Notes: generated by a model from the sequence alone, not told the origin. A stretch of 20,000 nt of DNA from Priapulus caudatus (GCF_000485595.1 NW_014578162.1:1-20000), one strand, 5' to 3'; positions 1 to 8,749 are shown, numbered from the stretch's first letter. Numbers and translations: made by a program.

Positions 1-51
1 GAATAAATAAAACGTAAAAATACGTGAATAAATAAAACGTAAAAATACGTG
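1..51 (-). repeat. Minisatellite, two 25-bp units, inverted relative to 1016-1225
   Basis: Two identical 25-base units (1-25 and 26-50) read as the reverse complement of the unit repeated at 1016-1225 (consensus begins CACGTATTTTTACG and ends TTTATTTATT). The array is cut by the window edge, so its true length is unknown. Together the two arrays form inverted arms around about 960 bases. Confidence 0.9.
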
Positions 52-188
52 AAGAAAAAAAACGAACCCCACGAGACGGCGACAGTGAAGCGTGCCCGGA
101 GATCCAGGTGAGTAATGACAGGTGCGAGATAATTGTTAGGTGTGAGATAATGACAAGTGAGGTATTGATTACAATAGATATGGCAGCT

Positions 189-227
189 AATATATATATA
201 TATATATATATAGTATAATATATATAG

Positions 228-261
<34 letters not shown>

Positions 262-275
262 TATATATATATATG
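189..275. repeat. (TA)n microsatellite
   Basis: Almost pure alternating TA with a few interruptions such as TAGTATAATA. No coding potential. Confidence 0.95.
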
Positions 276-837
276 TAGCTGCTCTGTAGTTATAGGTAGA
301 TATCGTAGCAGTGTCAAAGTCACTGTGACACGGCTACAGGCTGTGACGTGTCGTACAAGAGATTACATAATGGCACTGACCTGCATGGTCCTAGTTCGAA
401 AAAACAACGACCGACCGTCGAAACACAGACGAGTCGTCGGCAGCCGACGAGGACAGCGAGTCCGGTGACAGTGTAATGAGTATTAATATAGAAACGTCGT
501 CTGCGGACTCGGTGTGTGGCGAGCACGATTGAATTGAACATTAACGGACGGCCGATCACAGCGAGCGTTCAAACGACCAATCACGTGGCACTAAACGCGT
601 GTCGATGATCACGTACGACTAATAAAATCGCGGAGAGTTTATCCGCGCGCGCCGTAAAAACTTTAGAGGGCGTATAAATTATATAAATTTTTAGCGTATA
701 AGTTTAAGAGATAGTTCAGTGCCGGGCGCACTACCTGTCGGAAATCTACGATGAAAAATGAAGAGAATGAAGACAGGTACAGAGAGTAGACGGATATATC
801 GTAGAAGAGAACAGTAGATAGATAGGATAGAAGATGA
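276..837. other. Unique stretch without a recognisable gene
   Basis: Mixed-composition DNA. Open frames here are short (79 codons at most, minus strand 320-559) and resemble no protein family I know. It contains a CCAAT-like word directly followed by one CACGTG E-box (582-587) and an AT-rich stretch near 675-705. No splice-bounded exon could be supported. Confidence 0.5.
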
Positions 838-1013
838 TATGGATGGATCGATGGATGGATGGATGGATGGATGGATGGATGGATGGGATGGACCTGGATG
901 ATGATTGGATGGATGGATGGATAGAATGATTGGATGGACTGGATGGATGGATGAATGGATGGATGGATGAATGGATGGATGGACGGACAGGACGGACCAA
1001 CGGACGGACGGAC
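838..1013. repeat. (GGAT)n tetranucleotide repeat
   Basis: Long imperfect GGAT/GGAC array. Open frames across it translate to Ser/Ile/His/Pro or Met/Asp/Gly periodic peptides and are repeat artefacts. Confidence 0.95.
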
Positions 1014-1015
1014 TT

Positions 1016-1225
1016 CACGTATTTTTACGTTTTATTTATTCACGTATTTTTACGTTTTATTTATTCACGTATTTTTACGTATTTTTACGTTTTATTTATT
1101 CACGTATTTTTACGTTTGATTTAATCACGTATTTTTACGTTTGATTTAATCACGTATTTCTACGTTTTATTTATTCACGTATTTTTACGTTTTATTTAAT
1201 CACGTATTTTTAGGTTTTATTTATC
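1016..1225 (+). repeat. Minisatellite, eight copies of a 25-bp unit
   Basis: Eight head-to-tail copies starting at 1016, 1041, 1066, 1101, 1126, 1151, 1176 and 1201. The third copy is 35 bases long because it duplicates an internal ATTTTTACGT block. The last copies carry single-base variants (TTTGATTTAAT, TTTCTACG, TTTAGG). The same unit occurs inverted at 1-51. Confidence 0.95.
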
Positions 1226-1825
1226 TCGCTATACACGAATTATGTAGTATAACGTTTTCACGTATTCACGTAACGCACTCGTTTCCCCCGCCCGCCGCCA
1301 GATGGCGTCGCGGGATGGGAAGGTTGTGGATTAACTGAGAACCACGTAATCGAACTATGCGTACAGATATCGATAATTCGGGTAGGTCGCTGTCAGGGAA
1401 AAAAACGAAAGTGCGATGTCAGAGCAACGTGCATTGAACCGGCAAAATATTTGTTAGCGAAGCCGATAGTGTCTCTGCACTCGCGAGTGCGGACGACCTT
1501 TGCCAAAATCCGTATCACCCGTGCCAACCTATTCCCCCCCCCCTCCCCCAAAACACACCCTTCCTAAAACACACACACACACCGCCGCCGCCGCCGCGCC
1601 CTGCTTTTAAACCTGGCAACGGTTTCGAGCTTACGTCGGCGGGGGGGGGGCGCACGTGTCGCGCACGTGACGTCGCGGTCGCAAAGGTCGACGTCGTCAT
1701 CGAACTAGTGGCGCTGTCGTCGGGTTGTGTGCTGATAGGAAAACGCGGTGCGCGGTTATCGTGAGGGGCGTCGCCTATGCGTATTTACACAATCTATATA
1801 TATACACCTTCCCCCCACACACATA
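1226..1825. other. Unique GC-richer stretch upstream of the bHLH gene, possible regulatory region
   Basis: No convincing exon. It holds homopolymer runs (C near 1536, G near 1641), a short CA run, a GCC run (1582-1596), and the paired CACGTG sites described separately. It could be promoter or 5' UTR of the downstream bHLH gene, whose first exon was not located. This is inference from position only. Confidence 0.35.
1653..1669. promoter_or_regulatory. Tandem CACGTG E-boxes next to a CRE-like word
   Basis: CACGTG occurs at 1653-1658 and again at 1664-1669, separated by 5 bases. The second runs straight into TGACGTCG (1668-1675), which differs from a perfect CRE (TGACGTCA) by one base. Closely paired E-boxes are the known binding arrangement for CLOCK/CYCLE-type bHLH-PAS dimers, and cwo proteins bind CACGTG. 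The pair lies about 1.6 kb upstream of the basic-region exon. Function is inferred. Confidence 0.4.
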
Positions 1826-1829
1826 CATA

Positions 1830-1881
<52 letters not shown>

Positions 1882-1886
1882 AATCA

Positions 1887-1924
<38 letters not shown>

Positions 1925-2010
1925 ATTTATACATGTATATACATATACGTGTATATATATATATATATATTATATATATATACTATCAATATATATATAT
2001 TCGTATGTTA
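1826..2010. repeat. (CTAT)n followed by (TA)n
   Basis: More than twenty CTAT units with one CAAT interruption, passing into TA/TATACA alternation. The three overlapping Tyr/Ile/Ser/Leu frames across it are artefacts. Confidence 0.95.
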
Positions 2011-2017
2011 ATTATGG

Positions 2018-2529
2018 ATGTTTACATGTATGCTAGTGCACTTTTGTCACTTCCGTGGCGTCCGATCAGAGCGCATACGTATAGGACTAGTATATGCGTT
2101 TGATAAGCGAAGCTTTTCGTACGTCAGGCGGCAACTCACACTACCCACTGACATCCGTGTTGCGCGACCAGTGCCCGTTGCAATTGTCCTGCATCGTCAG
2201 CGTGCATCCATTCAGCTGATCATCATCGTCGTTGTCGTTGTTGTTGTGTTGTTGTTGTTGTTCCGCCGTGTCGCTTGGGCACGAACAAAACTACTACAGC
2301 CGTGCGCTGCGTCCGTCAGCGCGGCGTGCCGTGAAGGGTGGGTGTTGTAGCGATGAAAGAGTTTTCCGAGCGCACGCGCGCGTAACGCATGGTGGTCGTT
2401 TGATCGCGCTTGCTAGCGTACACGAGCACATCGAAGACTTGTTCAGTATTGAGGGAAGCGCAGGCTTGCTTCGCTCTTCGTGCTGCCGCGTGGCGAATAT
2501 CTCGTCTTCTCGCAGAGCAAGAACAGACA
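2018..2529. other. Unique stretch with a GTT-rich run, unassigned
   Basis: Non-repetitive DNA apart from a GTT/GTC run at about 2228-2264. It is the most likely place inside the window for the missing 5' exon or 5' UTR of the bHLH gene. I could not define an ATG-containing exon with a donor site in the right phase, so no gene is called. Confidence 0.3.
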
Positions 2530-2795
2530 GTGCGAGAGAGGAGAGAAGCGCGCTGAGAGAGAGCAAAGAGAGGTGAGAGGAAAAGTTGGCCGAGAGGATG
2601 AGAGAAGAGAGTAGTGGTGAGAGAGAGAGAGTGGGCGGGAGAGAGAGAGAGAGAGAGCAGACGAGAGAGAGAGAGAGCAGAGAGAGAGAGAAAGAAGTGA
2701 GAGAGTGAGAGAGTTGCGAATAGGCGAGTGTGGGCGAAAAAGGAGAGAGAGAGAGTGTGAGTAAGAGAAAGATGGTTGGAAGAGAGAGATCTGTG
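2530..2795. repeat. GA-rich polypurine tract
   Basis: Purine-rich plus strand dominated by GAGA with scattered T, C and TG. The long minus-strand open frames over it (2294-3005) are Ser/Leu repeat translations. Confidence 0.9.
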
Positions 2796-2810
2796 GTGGA
2801 GAAGGCGAGA

Positions 2811-2937
2811 TGTATGTGTGTGTGCGTTGCCGTGACGTGCGTTGGTGCGCGCGCCGTGTGTGTGTGTGTTTGTGTGTGTGGTGTGTGTGTGTTCATGTAT
2901 ACGCGCGCGAACCGCAGGCGCGGTGTGTGTGTGTGTT
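2811..2937. repeat. GT-rich microsatellite cluster
   Basis: Several GTGTGT blocks separated by GC-rich words. Cys/Val frames across it are artefacts. Confidence 0.85.
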
Positions 2938-3225
2938 ATGTGCAGCGCGGGTCGTGTGCGTGCTGTTGGGAGGTCGAGGAGAGAAGGAGAGAGATCGGTC
3001 GGCAAGCAGCTTGCCCGGGCGCGCGTCTACACTAACAGGCCATTAGCGTTGCTCAGACGCTGAGACGCCCGGATGCGGGGGATGCTGGAGGATGCTGAGA
3101 AGCCAAGTTAATTAGTAACGCGTCGGTTTGCATCACAGCGCGCCTTGCTAAACTTCTTCTCTTCTTTTTTTCAATCTTCTTACTTCGTCCTCCGTCCTCG
3201 TCGCTTTCTCCTGCCTCTCTGGCAG

Positions 3226-3335
3226 AGTCAGTCTCCATCGCAGTGCACTCGAGAAAAACGAACGACGCGAGCCCAGAATGAACAGCTGCCTGGCAGACCT
3301 CAGCAAAATTGATCCCGACCACCTACCTGAGAAAG
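3226..3335 (+). CDS. cwo: clockwork-orange-like bHLH repressor, basic region and helix 1 exon (frame-broken as read)
   Basis: The exon follows a CTAAC branch-like word, about 70 bases of pyrimidines and the acceptor CTGGCAG|AG, and ends AAAG|GTATTC. Translation gives HR, LEK, an RR pair and then MNSCLADLSK, the signature of the basic region and helix 1 in clockwork-orange proteins. After AGCAAAATTG the open frame reads IDPDHLPEK. Dropping one A from the AAAA run instead gives LIPTTYLRK, which fits the family consensus (LIPxxYxRK) and ends in phase 0, matching the next exon. The basic region also has extra residues (EK-NERREPR-MN against the usual EK-RRRDR-MN). I read it as a real exon with small insertions, either sequencing error or a damaged allele. 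Exon start 3226 is likely but not certain; the alternative acceptor is at 3243. Confidence 0.7.
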
Positions 3336-3351
3336 GTATTCGCCGCCGCGC

Positions 3352-3582
3352 GCGAGAGAGAGGAGAGAGAGAGTATGAGAGAGAGAGAGAAGAAGAGATG
3401 AGCAGAGAGAGAGAGAGAGGCAGAGGTTGCGCTGAGGAGAGAGAGGGAGAGTAAGGAGAGGAAGGCGCGCGCGCAGATAGAAGACGAGATGAGAGGAGGA
3501 GAGGCAAGTAGAGGGCGCGTGGAGAGTGAGAGGAGTGCAGGAGAGAGGAGAGGAGAGGGCGTGCGCGCAGCGAGAATAATAG

Positions 3583-3623
<41 letters not shown>

Positions 3624-3829
3624 AGAGATGAGAGAGAGAGAGGAGGGCGCGTGAGGAGAGAGGTCGCGTGAGTGAGAGAGAGGAGAAGGAGGAGTAGAGA
3701 GAGAGGAGGGGCGCGCGAGATAGAGAGAGAGAGAGAGAGATAGAGAGCCAAAGAGAGAGAGCGAGGACGGAGCGCGTGAGGAGAAAGAGAGGGAGAGGAG
3801 GCAGAGAGAGAGGAAGAGCGGTGGCGCCG

Positions 3830-3877
<48 letters not shown>

Positions 3878-3931
3878 ACGAGAGAGGAGCAGAGAGAGAG
3901 AGACGAGAGAGAGAGAGAGAGGAGAGTGGCT
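3352..3931. repeat. GA-rich polypurine tract inside intron 1
   Basis: About 580 bases of GA repeat punctuated by GCGCGC. The three overlapping minus-strand Ser/Leu frames (3148-4020) are artefacts. Confidence 0.95.
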
Positions 3932-4084
3932 CGAATGCCCCAAAATCTATGATATACATAATTATAGCGTCTGACATTATGTTTCGTCATAGTAATCTGA
4001 ATTATATTGGCTCTTTTCATATATATATGATTATATATATTCCTTAGTGATATTTAAATGGCCTCCCGGTCGTCGTGTCACATC

Positions 4085-4290
4085 ATTTTTTATTCATCCC
4101 ACTCACCTCGGCATCCTCACCTCACTCATCCTGCATCGTCCTCACGTCATCTCACTCCTCACTCTACTCGAGCTCACTCACGAATTCACTCACTCCTCAC
4201 TCACTCACTCACTCACTTCTCACTCACCAGTCACTCACTCACTCACTCACTTCACTCATCACTCACTACACTCACTCACTCACTCACACT
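4085..4290. repeat. CTCA/CACT repeat
   Basis: Dense CTCACTCACT units with ATC and TTC interruptions just upstream of the helix-2 exon. Ser/His/Thr/Leu frames here are artefacts. Confidence 0.9.
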
Positions 4291-4310
4291 TTCTTCTCTC
4301 GTGTTTGCAG

Positions 4311-4395
4311 AACAGAGGCAGAGTCGAAAAGACCGAAATCATCGAGATGGCCATACGCCACATCAAGTCGCTCTCTGACAGAAACAAGAGATCAG
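4311..4395 (+). CDS. cwo: clockwork-orange-like bHLH repressor, loop and helix 2 exon
   Basis: An 85-base exon between acceptor GTTTGCAG and donor CAG|GTAAAC. It encodes GRVEKTEIIEMAIRHIKSL followed by SDRNKRS. This is helix 2 of the bHLH-Orange class, closest to clockwork orange and Dec (E-K-x-E-I-x-E-M-A-I-x-H is the family core). The helix dimerises with a partner bHLH so that the basic region can contact E-boxes. The exon starts in phase 0, which matches the preceding exon only if its extra A is removed. It ends in phase 1, leaving a G that joins GT of the exon at 6355 to make Gly. In family members the Orange domain starts a few residues after this point; it is not seen here. Confidence 0.85.
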
Positions 4396-4435
4396 GTAAA
4401 CACGCCCTCTGGCGTCTCCATATCCCCGTGCACGG

Positions 4436-4578
4436 GACGCGACACGACACAACGGTACAGCGACACGGCACGATCACGACACCGCACACGACACGACACG
4501 GCGCGACGCGACGCGACACGACACGACACGACACGGCACGACACGACACGACACGACACGACACGATACAACACGACA
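4436..4578. repeat. CACGA/CGACA pentanucleotide repeat
   Basis: Array of ACACG/ACGAC units with GGC variants. Thr/Arg/His/Asp and Cys/Arg/Val frames on both strands come from it. Confidence 0.9.
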
Positions 4579-5477
4579 GCGGACAGCGAGTGTGCGATTC
4601 TTGCCCCCCCCCTATGATGATGCGCTGAAGAAGGCTTAGCAAGAAGGTTTGCAGAGGCGTACAGCAGTAGTCAGGGTACAGGGTTCGAGACGTGTACTTA
4701 GAGAGTATAGAGTTAGAGGTGCAGGCGAAGCAGAGAGATGCTCGGTTGCTGTCCTGAGTGCTTGCGACCAGACGATCATTATGGTTGGTACGAAAAGCTG
4801 GGCGGGGGAAAAACATTTCCTTGGCACGGTGCCAAACACTTGCTGGGCCATAAGCACACGAGCCAGGCCACTGTTGACATACATGGAGTGACTTTTGGAG
4901 TCAGCATCGAGCAATGACGTGGAACACGCGATTTTTACGGGTCATAGGTTACGCTAAAGAAGTGCACGTTGGAGGCCATAGCGAAATGAACTGAAAATTC
5001 ACTAAAAAATGGGTTTAATTAGTTAAATTTCATGAAAAATACATTTTAATTTTGTTAATTAAACCTTAATTTCGTTTGAATGTTTTTTTGTTTAATAAAC
5101 AAATTCTACATGTGATGTAATAAAATGACGAGTTGCCGCGATCACTTGTTATCGGTGCGCGTAAGAGCCGCTAGAGGACGCACGGATCGCGACTCGCGTA
5201 CGGTTGTAAAACTCGGTCGCGGGTTCAGCAACATTCTGGCGGCGTGCCAGCTATTTACTCGCCCCTGTCCAAACAACAGAATTATAGCCGACGTCGGCGA
5301 ACATTTTCGGATAGCGCGTTTGAAAGGTTTTTGGTGGTGGGCGGTGGACCGTGTTGGTAAACGACGCGTGCGTACGAACCGAGTCACGATCCGACTCATG
5401 GCCGTAGAAGTACAAGTAAATAGAAAACACCCGATGATGCCAAAGTGCAAGCCCTCGCACTGGCGTTCGCGCGCGCG
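4579..5477. other. Unique intronic stretch with an AT-rich inverted repeat
   Basis: No exon with matching phases found. At 5012-5065 two 18-base arms, GGTTTAATTAGTTAAATT and AATTTTGTTAATTAAACC, are inverted copies with three mismatches around an 18-base loop, suggesting a small palindromic element. Open frames at 4636-4914 (minus) and 5125-5556 (plus) match nothing I recognise. Confidence 0.4.
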
Positions 5478-5748
5478 CTCTCTCTCTCTCTCCCGTACTC
5501 TCTCTATCCGGTTCAACCAATATGATGATGACGAAACGTCGGTTTGCTGGACGTAAGTATAACTGAGAGAGAGAGAGAGAGAGAAGGGAAAGGCGAGAGC
5601 GAGAGGAAGAGAGCGTTAGAGAGAGCTAGAGCGTGCGAGAGAGAGGGAGCGCGCGAACGAGTGAAAGAGACCAAGAGAACAAGCAAGAGCGAGAGAGAGT
5701 GTGTGAGAAAGAGAGCGCGAGAGAGGGAGAAAGGCAGAGAGTGTGCGT

Positions 5749-5776
<28 letters not shown>
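5478..5776. repeat. CT then GA repeat tracts
   Basis: A short CT run (5478-5503) is followed after about 60 unique bases by a GA-rich tract (5562-5776). Long frames on both strands here are repeat translations. Confidence 0.85.
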
Positions 5777-5783
<7 letters not shown>

Positions 5784-6051
5784 CTCACGTACGTGCACTC
5801 TACGCCCAAAGCTTGCATCGTTCCTCGTCCGTGCATCGGCTACTGTTGTCCTGTTGCCGACCGGCGACCCGTGACACACAGCAGACGATCTAGTGTCGCG
5901 TGGCATTAATTGTGGTTCGACCTTTGACCCGTGAACTGTGGTGTCGTACGAGGATAGGCATCTGAGAGTCCCTCTGGATGACATCAACACTGATGTTGAG
6001 ACGTAGGCATTTGTTTACCTTGGCATACGTGTGTCTGTGCATGCACGCACC

Positions 6052-6246
6052 AACACGCACACACACACACACACTACAAGACACCACACAGCACAGAACA
6101 TCAACTCACACAGACACGGCACGTCACGGCACGCACGCACGCACCACACAGCACGACGCACAACACGGCACTAGGCACAGTCCGCCACTCACGAGATTCA
6201 CAAACACTACACACCGCACACAGCACACACACGCCACACACACACA
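6052..6246. repeat. CA-rich repeat cluster
   Basis: CACACA and CACGCA/CACGGCA blocks just upstream of the terminal exon of the cwo-like gene. Thr/His frames through it are artefacts. Confidence 0.85.
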
Positions 6247-6354
6247 TGATTTGACACACGCAGACTCACACACGGTCCTCGTTCACAGCCGCCATGGCCG
6301 CCATGTTCGCGTCCTCGCCGCTCACTCACTCTCGCCGCTTCTCTTCGCCCGCAG

Positions 6355-7532
6355 GTTACACGATCGGCCCGCTGGGCTGGAACGGTGGCGCCCTCCAGCA
6401 GCTCGACCTGATCGACGGCGCCGCCGACCACAAGGGGGAGCTGGAGTCGTTCGCGCCGTCGCAGGCCGCTACGCCGTCGCCGCAGCCGCCGCCGGCGCAC
6501 GCCGCGCCGATGGCGACCTCTATATCGCAGGTGCTGCAGCAGTCGATGGGAATCGAGCCGAAGAATTTCCAGCCGCCCGACAACGGACTAGTGCTGCACC
6601 CTAAGGGCAGCGGTGGCGGCGGCGGCGGAATTCTCCAGCGCGATGCGCGATACAGCTTCGACCTTCTCACTCAGGTTAGAGAGAGGTCTCAGTCGCCGCC
6701 GACGGCGACCGCCGCACCGGCGCCCCCTATGCTCTACTCGCCGACGGCGACCGCCGCACCGGCGCCCCCTATGCTCTACTCGCCGACGGCGACCGAGACG
6801 AGCGACGCGGACGAGCGCAGCCGGGACTCCGCCAGGCGGCGCAGCGGGTCGGCGTCGCCGAAGAGCGACCGCACGGTGTCGCCCCCCTGCATGCTGCCGG
6901 CGAAGCACAACCTGCTGCAGCGTTACCATGCCGACGTGCTCAAGGAGAGCGAGCGAGCGAGCCGCCGCGCCGCCGCCGCCGTCAGCGGCGCCCCCTTGCC
7001 GTCGTCGCCGTCTGAGCGATCTAGTCCCGAGCGCGGCGTCGCCGCCGGCGCCCCCGCGCCGGCCGTCTCCATCAAGCGCGAGTTCGACTACCGCGACGAC
7101 GGCGTCGGCGGAAACAAGCGCGCATGCCGCGGCGCCGACGCGCCCGACTGCGGCGCCCCCTACGCCGCCGCAGCGGGCAATGGGCTGCGCGCGGCGAGCG
7201 GCGGGCGTGCGACGCCCGAGAGCTCGGTCGACGCGGCGGAGCACGGCGGCGACGGCGGCGCCACCTACCTGCCGGCGTTCGTCATGCACCCGTCGGGCAA
7301 CTACTACGTGCCGCTGCCCGTCGCCCATGACGCAGTCGTTGCCGCGCTGCAGGCGGGCGCCGACAAGTTCGCCGTCACCTACCCAATCAGCATCAACGTG
7401 AAGATCGGCACGCCGGCGCCACCTCTCGGCGGCCTCGCGAACTCTTCCGCTGCGGCGGCGGCGGCGGCGGCCGACAGGGGGCGCCACGGCGGCCCACGGT
7501 GCTTCGGAGAGAGGACGCACGACGGGTTGTAA
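6355..7532 (+). CDS. cwo: clockwork-orange-like bHLH repressor, terminal exon
   Basis: Acceptor CCCGCAG|GT opens the exon in phase 1, completing Gly with the G left by the exon ending at 4395. It runs uninterrupted for 391 codons to TAA at 7530-7532. Most is low-complexity Ala/Pro/Ser/Arg sequence, as is common in transcription-factor tails. Conserved-looking islands are IGPLGWNG at the start, KHNLLQRYHADVLKE (about 6904-6948), SIKREFDY and NKRAC. Near the end, PAFVMHPSGNYYVPLPV (7272-7322) is followed by YPISINVKIG (7380-7409). The last two match my recollection of the C-terminal motif of cwo proteins (F-x-x-H-x-x-G-x-Y-Y-V-P-L ... HPI-x-INV). A perfect 42-base tandem duplication lies at 6697-6780 and a poly-Ala run at about 7450-7471. 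Expected role: nuclear E-box repressor in the circadian loop. The cwo assignment rests on both bHLH and tail motifs. Confidence 0.75.
6697..6795 (+). repeat. 42-bp tandem duplication within coding sequence
   Basis: Units 6697-6738 and 6739-6780 are identical, followed by a 15-base partial third copy. Each adds the 14 residues SPTATAAPAPPMLY in frame. Confidence 0.95.
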
Positions 7533-7642
7533 TGACCGGAGTGTCGTCACCGCCACGGGGCGCGCGTCGCCGGTGGGTCCTCGCCAGGGGGCGCCGCACA
7601 CGCGAGGTCGGCTCCGCGAGGCGCGGCGGTCGGAACGATAGC

Positions 7643-7648
7643 AATAAA
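7643..7648 (+). terminator. Poly(A) signal AATAAA of the cwo-like gene
   Basis: Canonical AATAAA 111 bases after the stop codon, followed by GT/T-containing sequence. It gives a short 3' UTR and supports 6355-7532 as a terminal exon. Confidence 0.7.
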
Positions 7649-7689
7649 ACTTTCGCTGAGTGCTCTTCTCGCCAACAGGGTGCGCGCGC

Positions 7690-8583
7690 GTGCCGGCTAT
7701 CGGCTGTCGCCGCGGAACAGGGGCCTCAGGGGATACTGCCTCTGGTAGTGTTTTTTAACGGTGAAATAAGGATGTCGTGACCTTTTCTTCGCGGGTATCC
7801 CCCCCTCCCCCTTCCTTTCCCTTAACTGCCTCCGCCCTCTTCCCCCCCTCCCCCTTCCTTTCCCTTAACTGCCTCCGCCCTCTCTCTATCGCCGTACGTT
7901 AAGTCGTATCTCTCGCCCACTCGTCCGTCCCCCCAACCGCCGCGTGCACGTGATCTGCAGATAATAGATGATATGGCCACTCGCCAGGAAAGATTTTGTT
8001 TCTCTGTGTGCTCCTCGCGTTCGTGCAACGCGAGTGCGTGCGCGTGCGAACGCCTGCATTTGGTACCTGTCGCGGCACGCGCGGACGGACACGGATGTGC
8101 TTGCTGCTCCCACGCGCACGCACGCACGCACGCTCGCTCGCTCGCTCGCACGCAGTCACGCACGACGACATATGGCGTTGCGCAGCCGTGTCTCAAGTTG
8201 GTGTTAGCTTAGACCGTAGACAGGATAAGATGGCACGGGTAAGATCGTCCTCTAACGCCGCAAGGACAACCCCGCTGTTGTAGCGGAGATAGTGACGTAC
8301 GGACGCCGTCGCCACCCCAGACGACATCGTCCATCTTGGTTATTACTTTTTTTTTTAACGTAGAACGCTTTTTTTCGGTAGTCATTACCACCCTGCCGCC
8401 ACGCTAAAATACACTTGTAAATACACCCGTTTCGCTGTCGTAGGTAGGCGAATTTTGTTCGTCGTTTTTTTTTGTCGTCGTCATAAATTGTCGTCGTTTT
8501 TTGTTCTTTCAAGAATTGGAGACACGCTTCGCGCTTTTGTTTCTCGTTGTACAGTGTCGGGAGAAAAAACATTCCCGCGGCGC
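7690..8583. other. Intergenic stretch without a gene
   Basis: Contains a 43-base tandem duplication (7799-7884), one CACGTG (7947-7952), and a CGCA/GCTC run (8122-8157). The rest is unique DNA with A/T homopolymers (8346-8380, 8464-8505). Short frames on both strands are unremarkable. Confidence 0.5.
7799..7884. repeat. 43-bp tandem duplication, pyrimidine-rich
   Basis: Seven Cs, a T and CCCCCTTCC followed by TTTCCCTTAACTGCC and TCCGCCCTCT are repeated exactly with a 43-base period. Confidence 0.9.
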
Positions 8584-8593
8584 GCGCATGCGC
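8584..8593. promoter_or_regulatory. NRF1-type palindrome GCGCATGCGC
   Basis: Perfect match to the core of the NRF-1/EWG binding site. No downstream gene was found, so it may belong to a promoter relic, for example of a retroelement LTR. Confidence 0.3.
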
Positions 8594-8694
8594 AGTGTCC
8601 GCGCAGTCTCCGCTCGGCGCCGTCCGCTAGCGTTGGACCGACGCTCGGGGGGTCGCAGGAAGACCGGGGTACGAAGATAATATATGTATATTGG

Positions 8695-8749
8695 CAAGAG
8701 TAGATAATATAACCTACTTATAACTTAACATAGTTATTATCTACTCTTG
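8695..8749. repeat. Inverted repeat, perfect 15-bp arms
   Basis: CAAGAGTAGATAATA (8695-8709) and TATTATCTACTCTTG (8735-8749) are exact reverse complements around a 25-base loop. Function unknown. Confidence 0.9.

Larger units (their letters stand above)
3336..4310 (+). other. Intron 1 of the cwo-like gene
   Basis: GT at 3336-3337 and AG at 4309-4310. The interior is mostly GA repeat (3352-3931), a short AT-rich unique part, and a CTCA/CACT array (4085-4290) that also supplies pyrimidines before the acceptor CGTGTTTGCAG. Confidence 0.65.
4396..6354 (+). other. Intron 2 of the cwo-like gene
   Basis: GT at 4396-4397 and AG at 6353-6354 (CGCCCGCAG). It contains CGACA, GA and CA repeats. The unique parts (4579-5477 and 5777-6050) were read in three plus frames for an Orange-domain exon (Tyr-x-x-Gly-Tyr/Phe followed by Cys and Phe-Leu). 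None was found. Confidence 0.6.

Noticed and set aside
1-1225. CRISPR-like array from the regular 25-bp units
   Set aside because: Units are contiguous with no unique spacers, and the genome is clearly eukaryotic.
3148-4020. 290-codon minus frame and two overlapping frames
   Set aside because: Ser/Leu translation of the intron GA tract, antisense to the bHLH exon.
4636-4914. 92-codon minus frame with a protein-like stretch (VFGTVPRKCFSPAQLF)
   Set aside because: Not repetitive and looks plausible, but I recognise no family and there are no supporting start, splice or poly(A) signals. It lies antisense in intron 2.
5125-5556. 143-codon plus frame in intron 2
   Set aside because: No recognisable motif and it runs into a CT microsatellite. 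Checked for an Orange domain and found none.
6588-7601. 337-codon minus frame and Arg-rich plus frames over the terminal exon
   Set aside because: Shadows of the GC-rich coding exon. The frame with PAFVMHPSG and YPISINV motifs, matching splice phase and a poly(A) signal is the real one.
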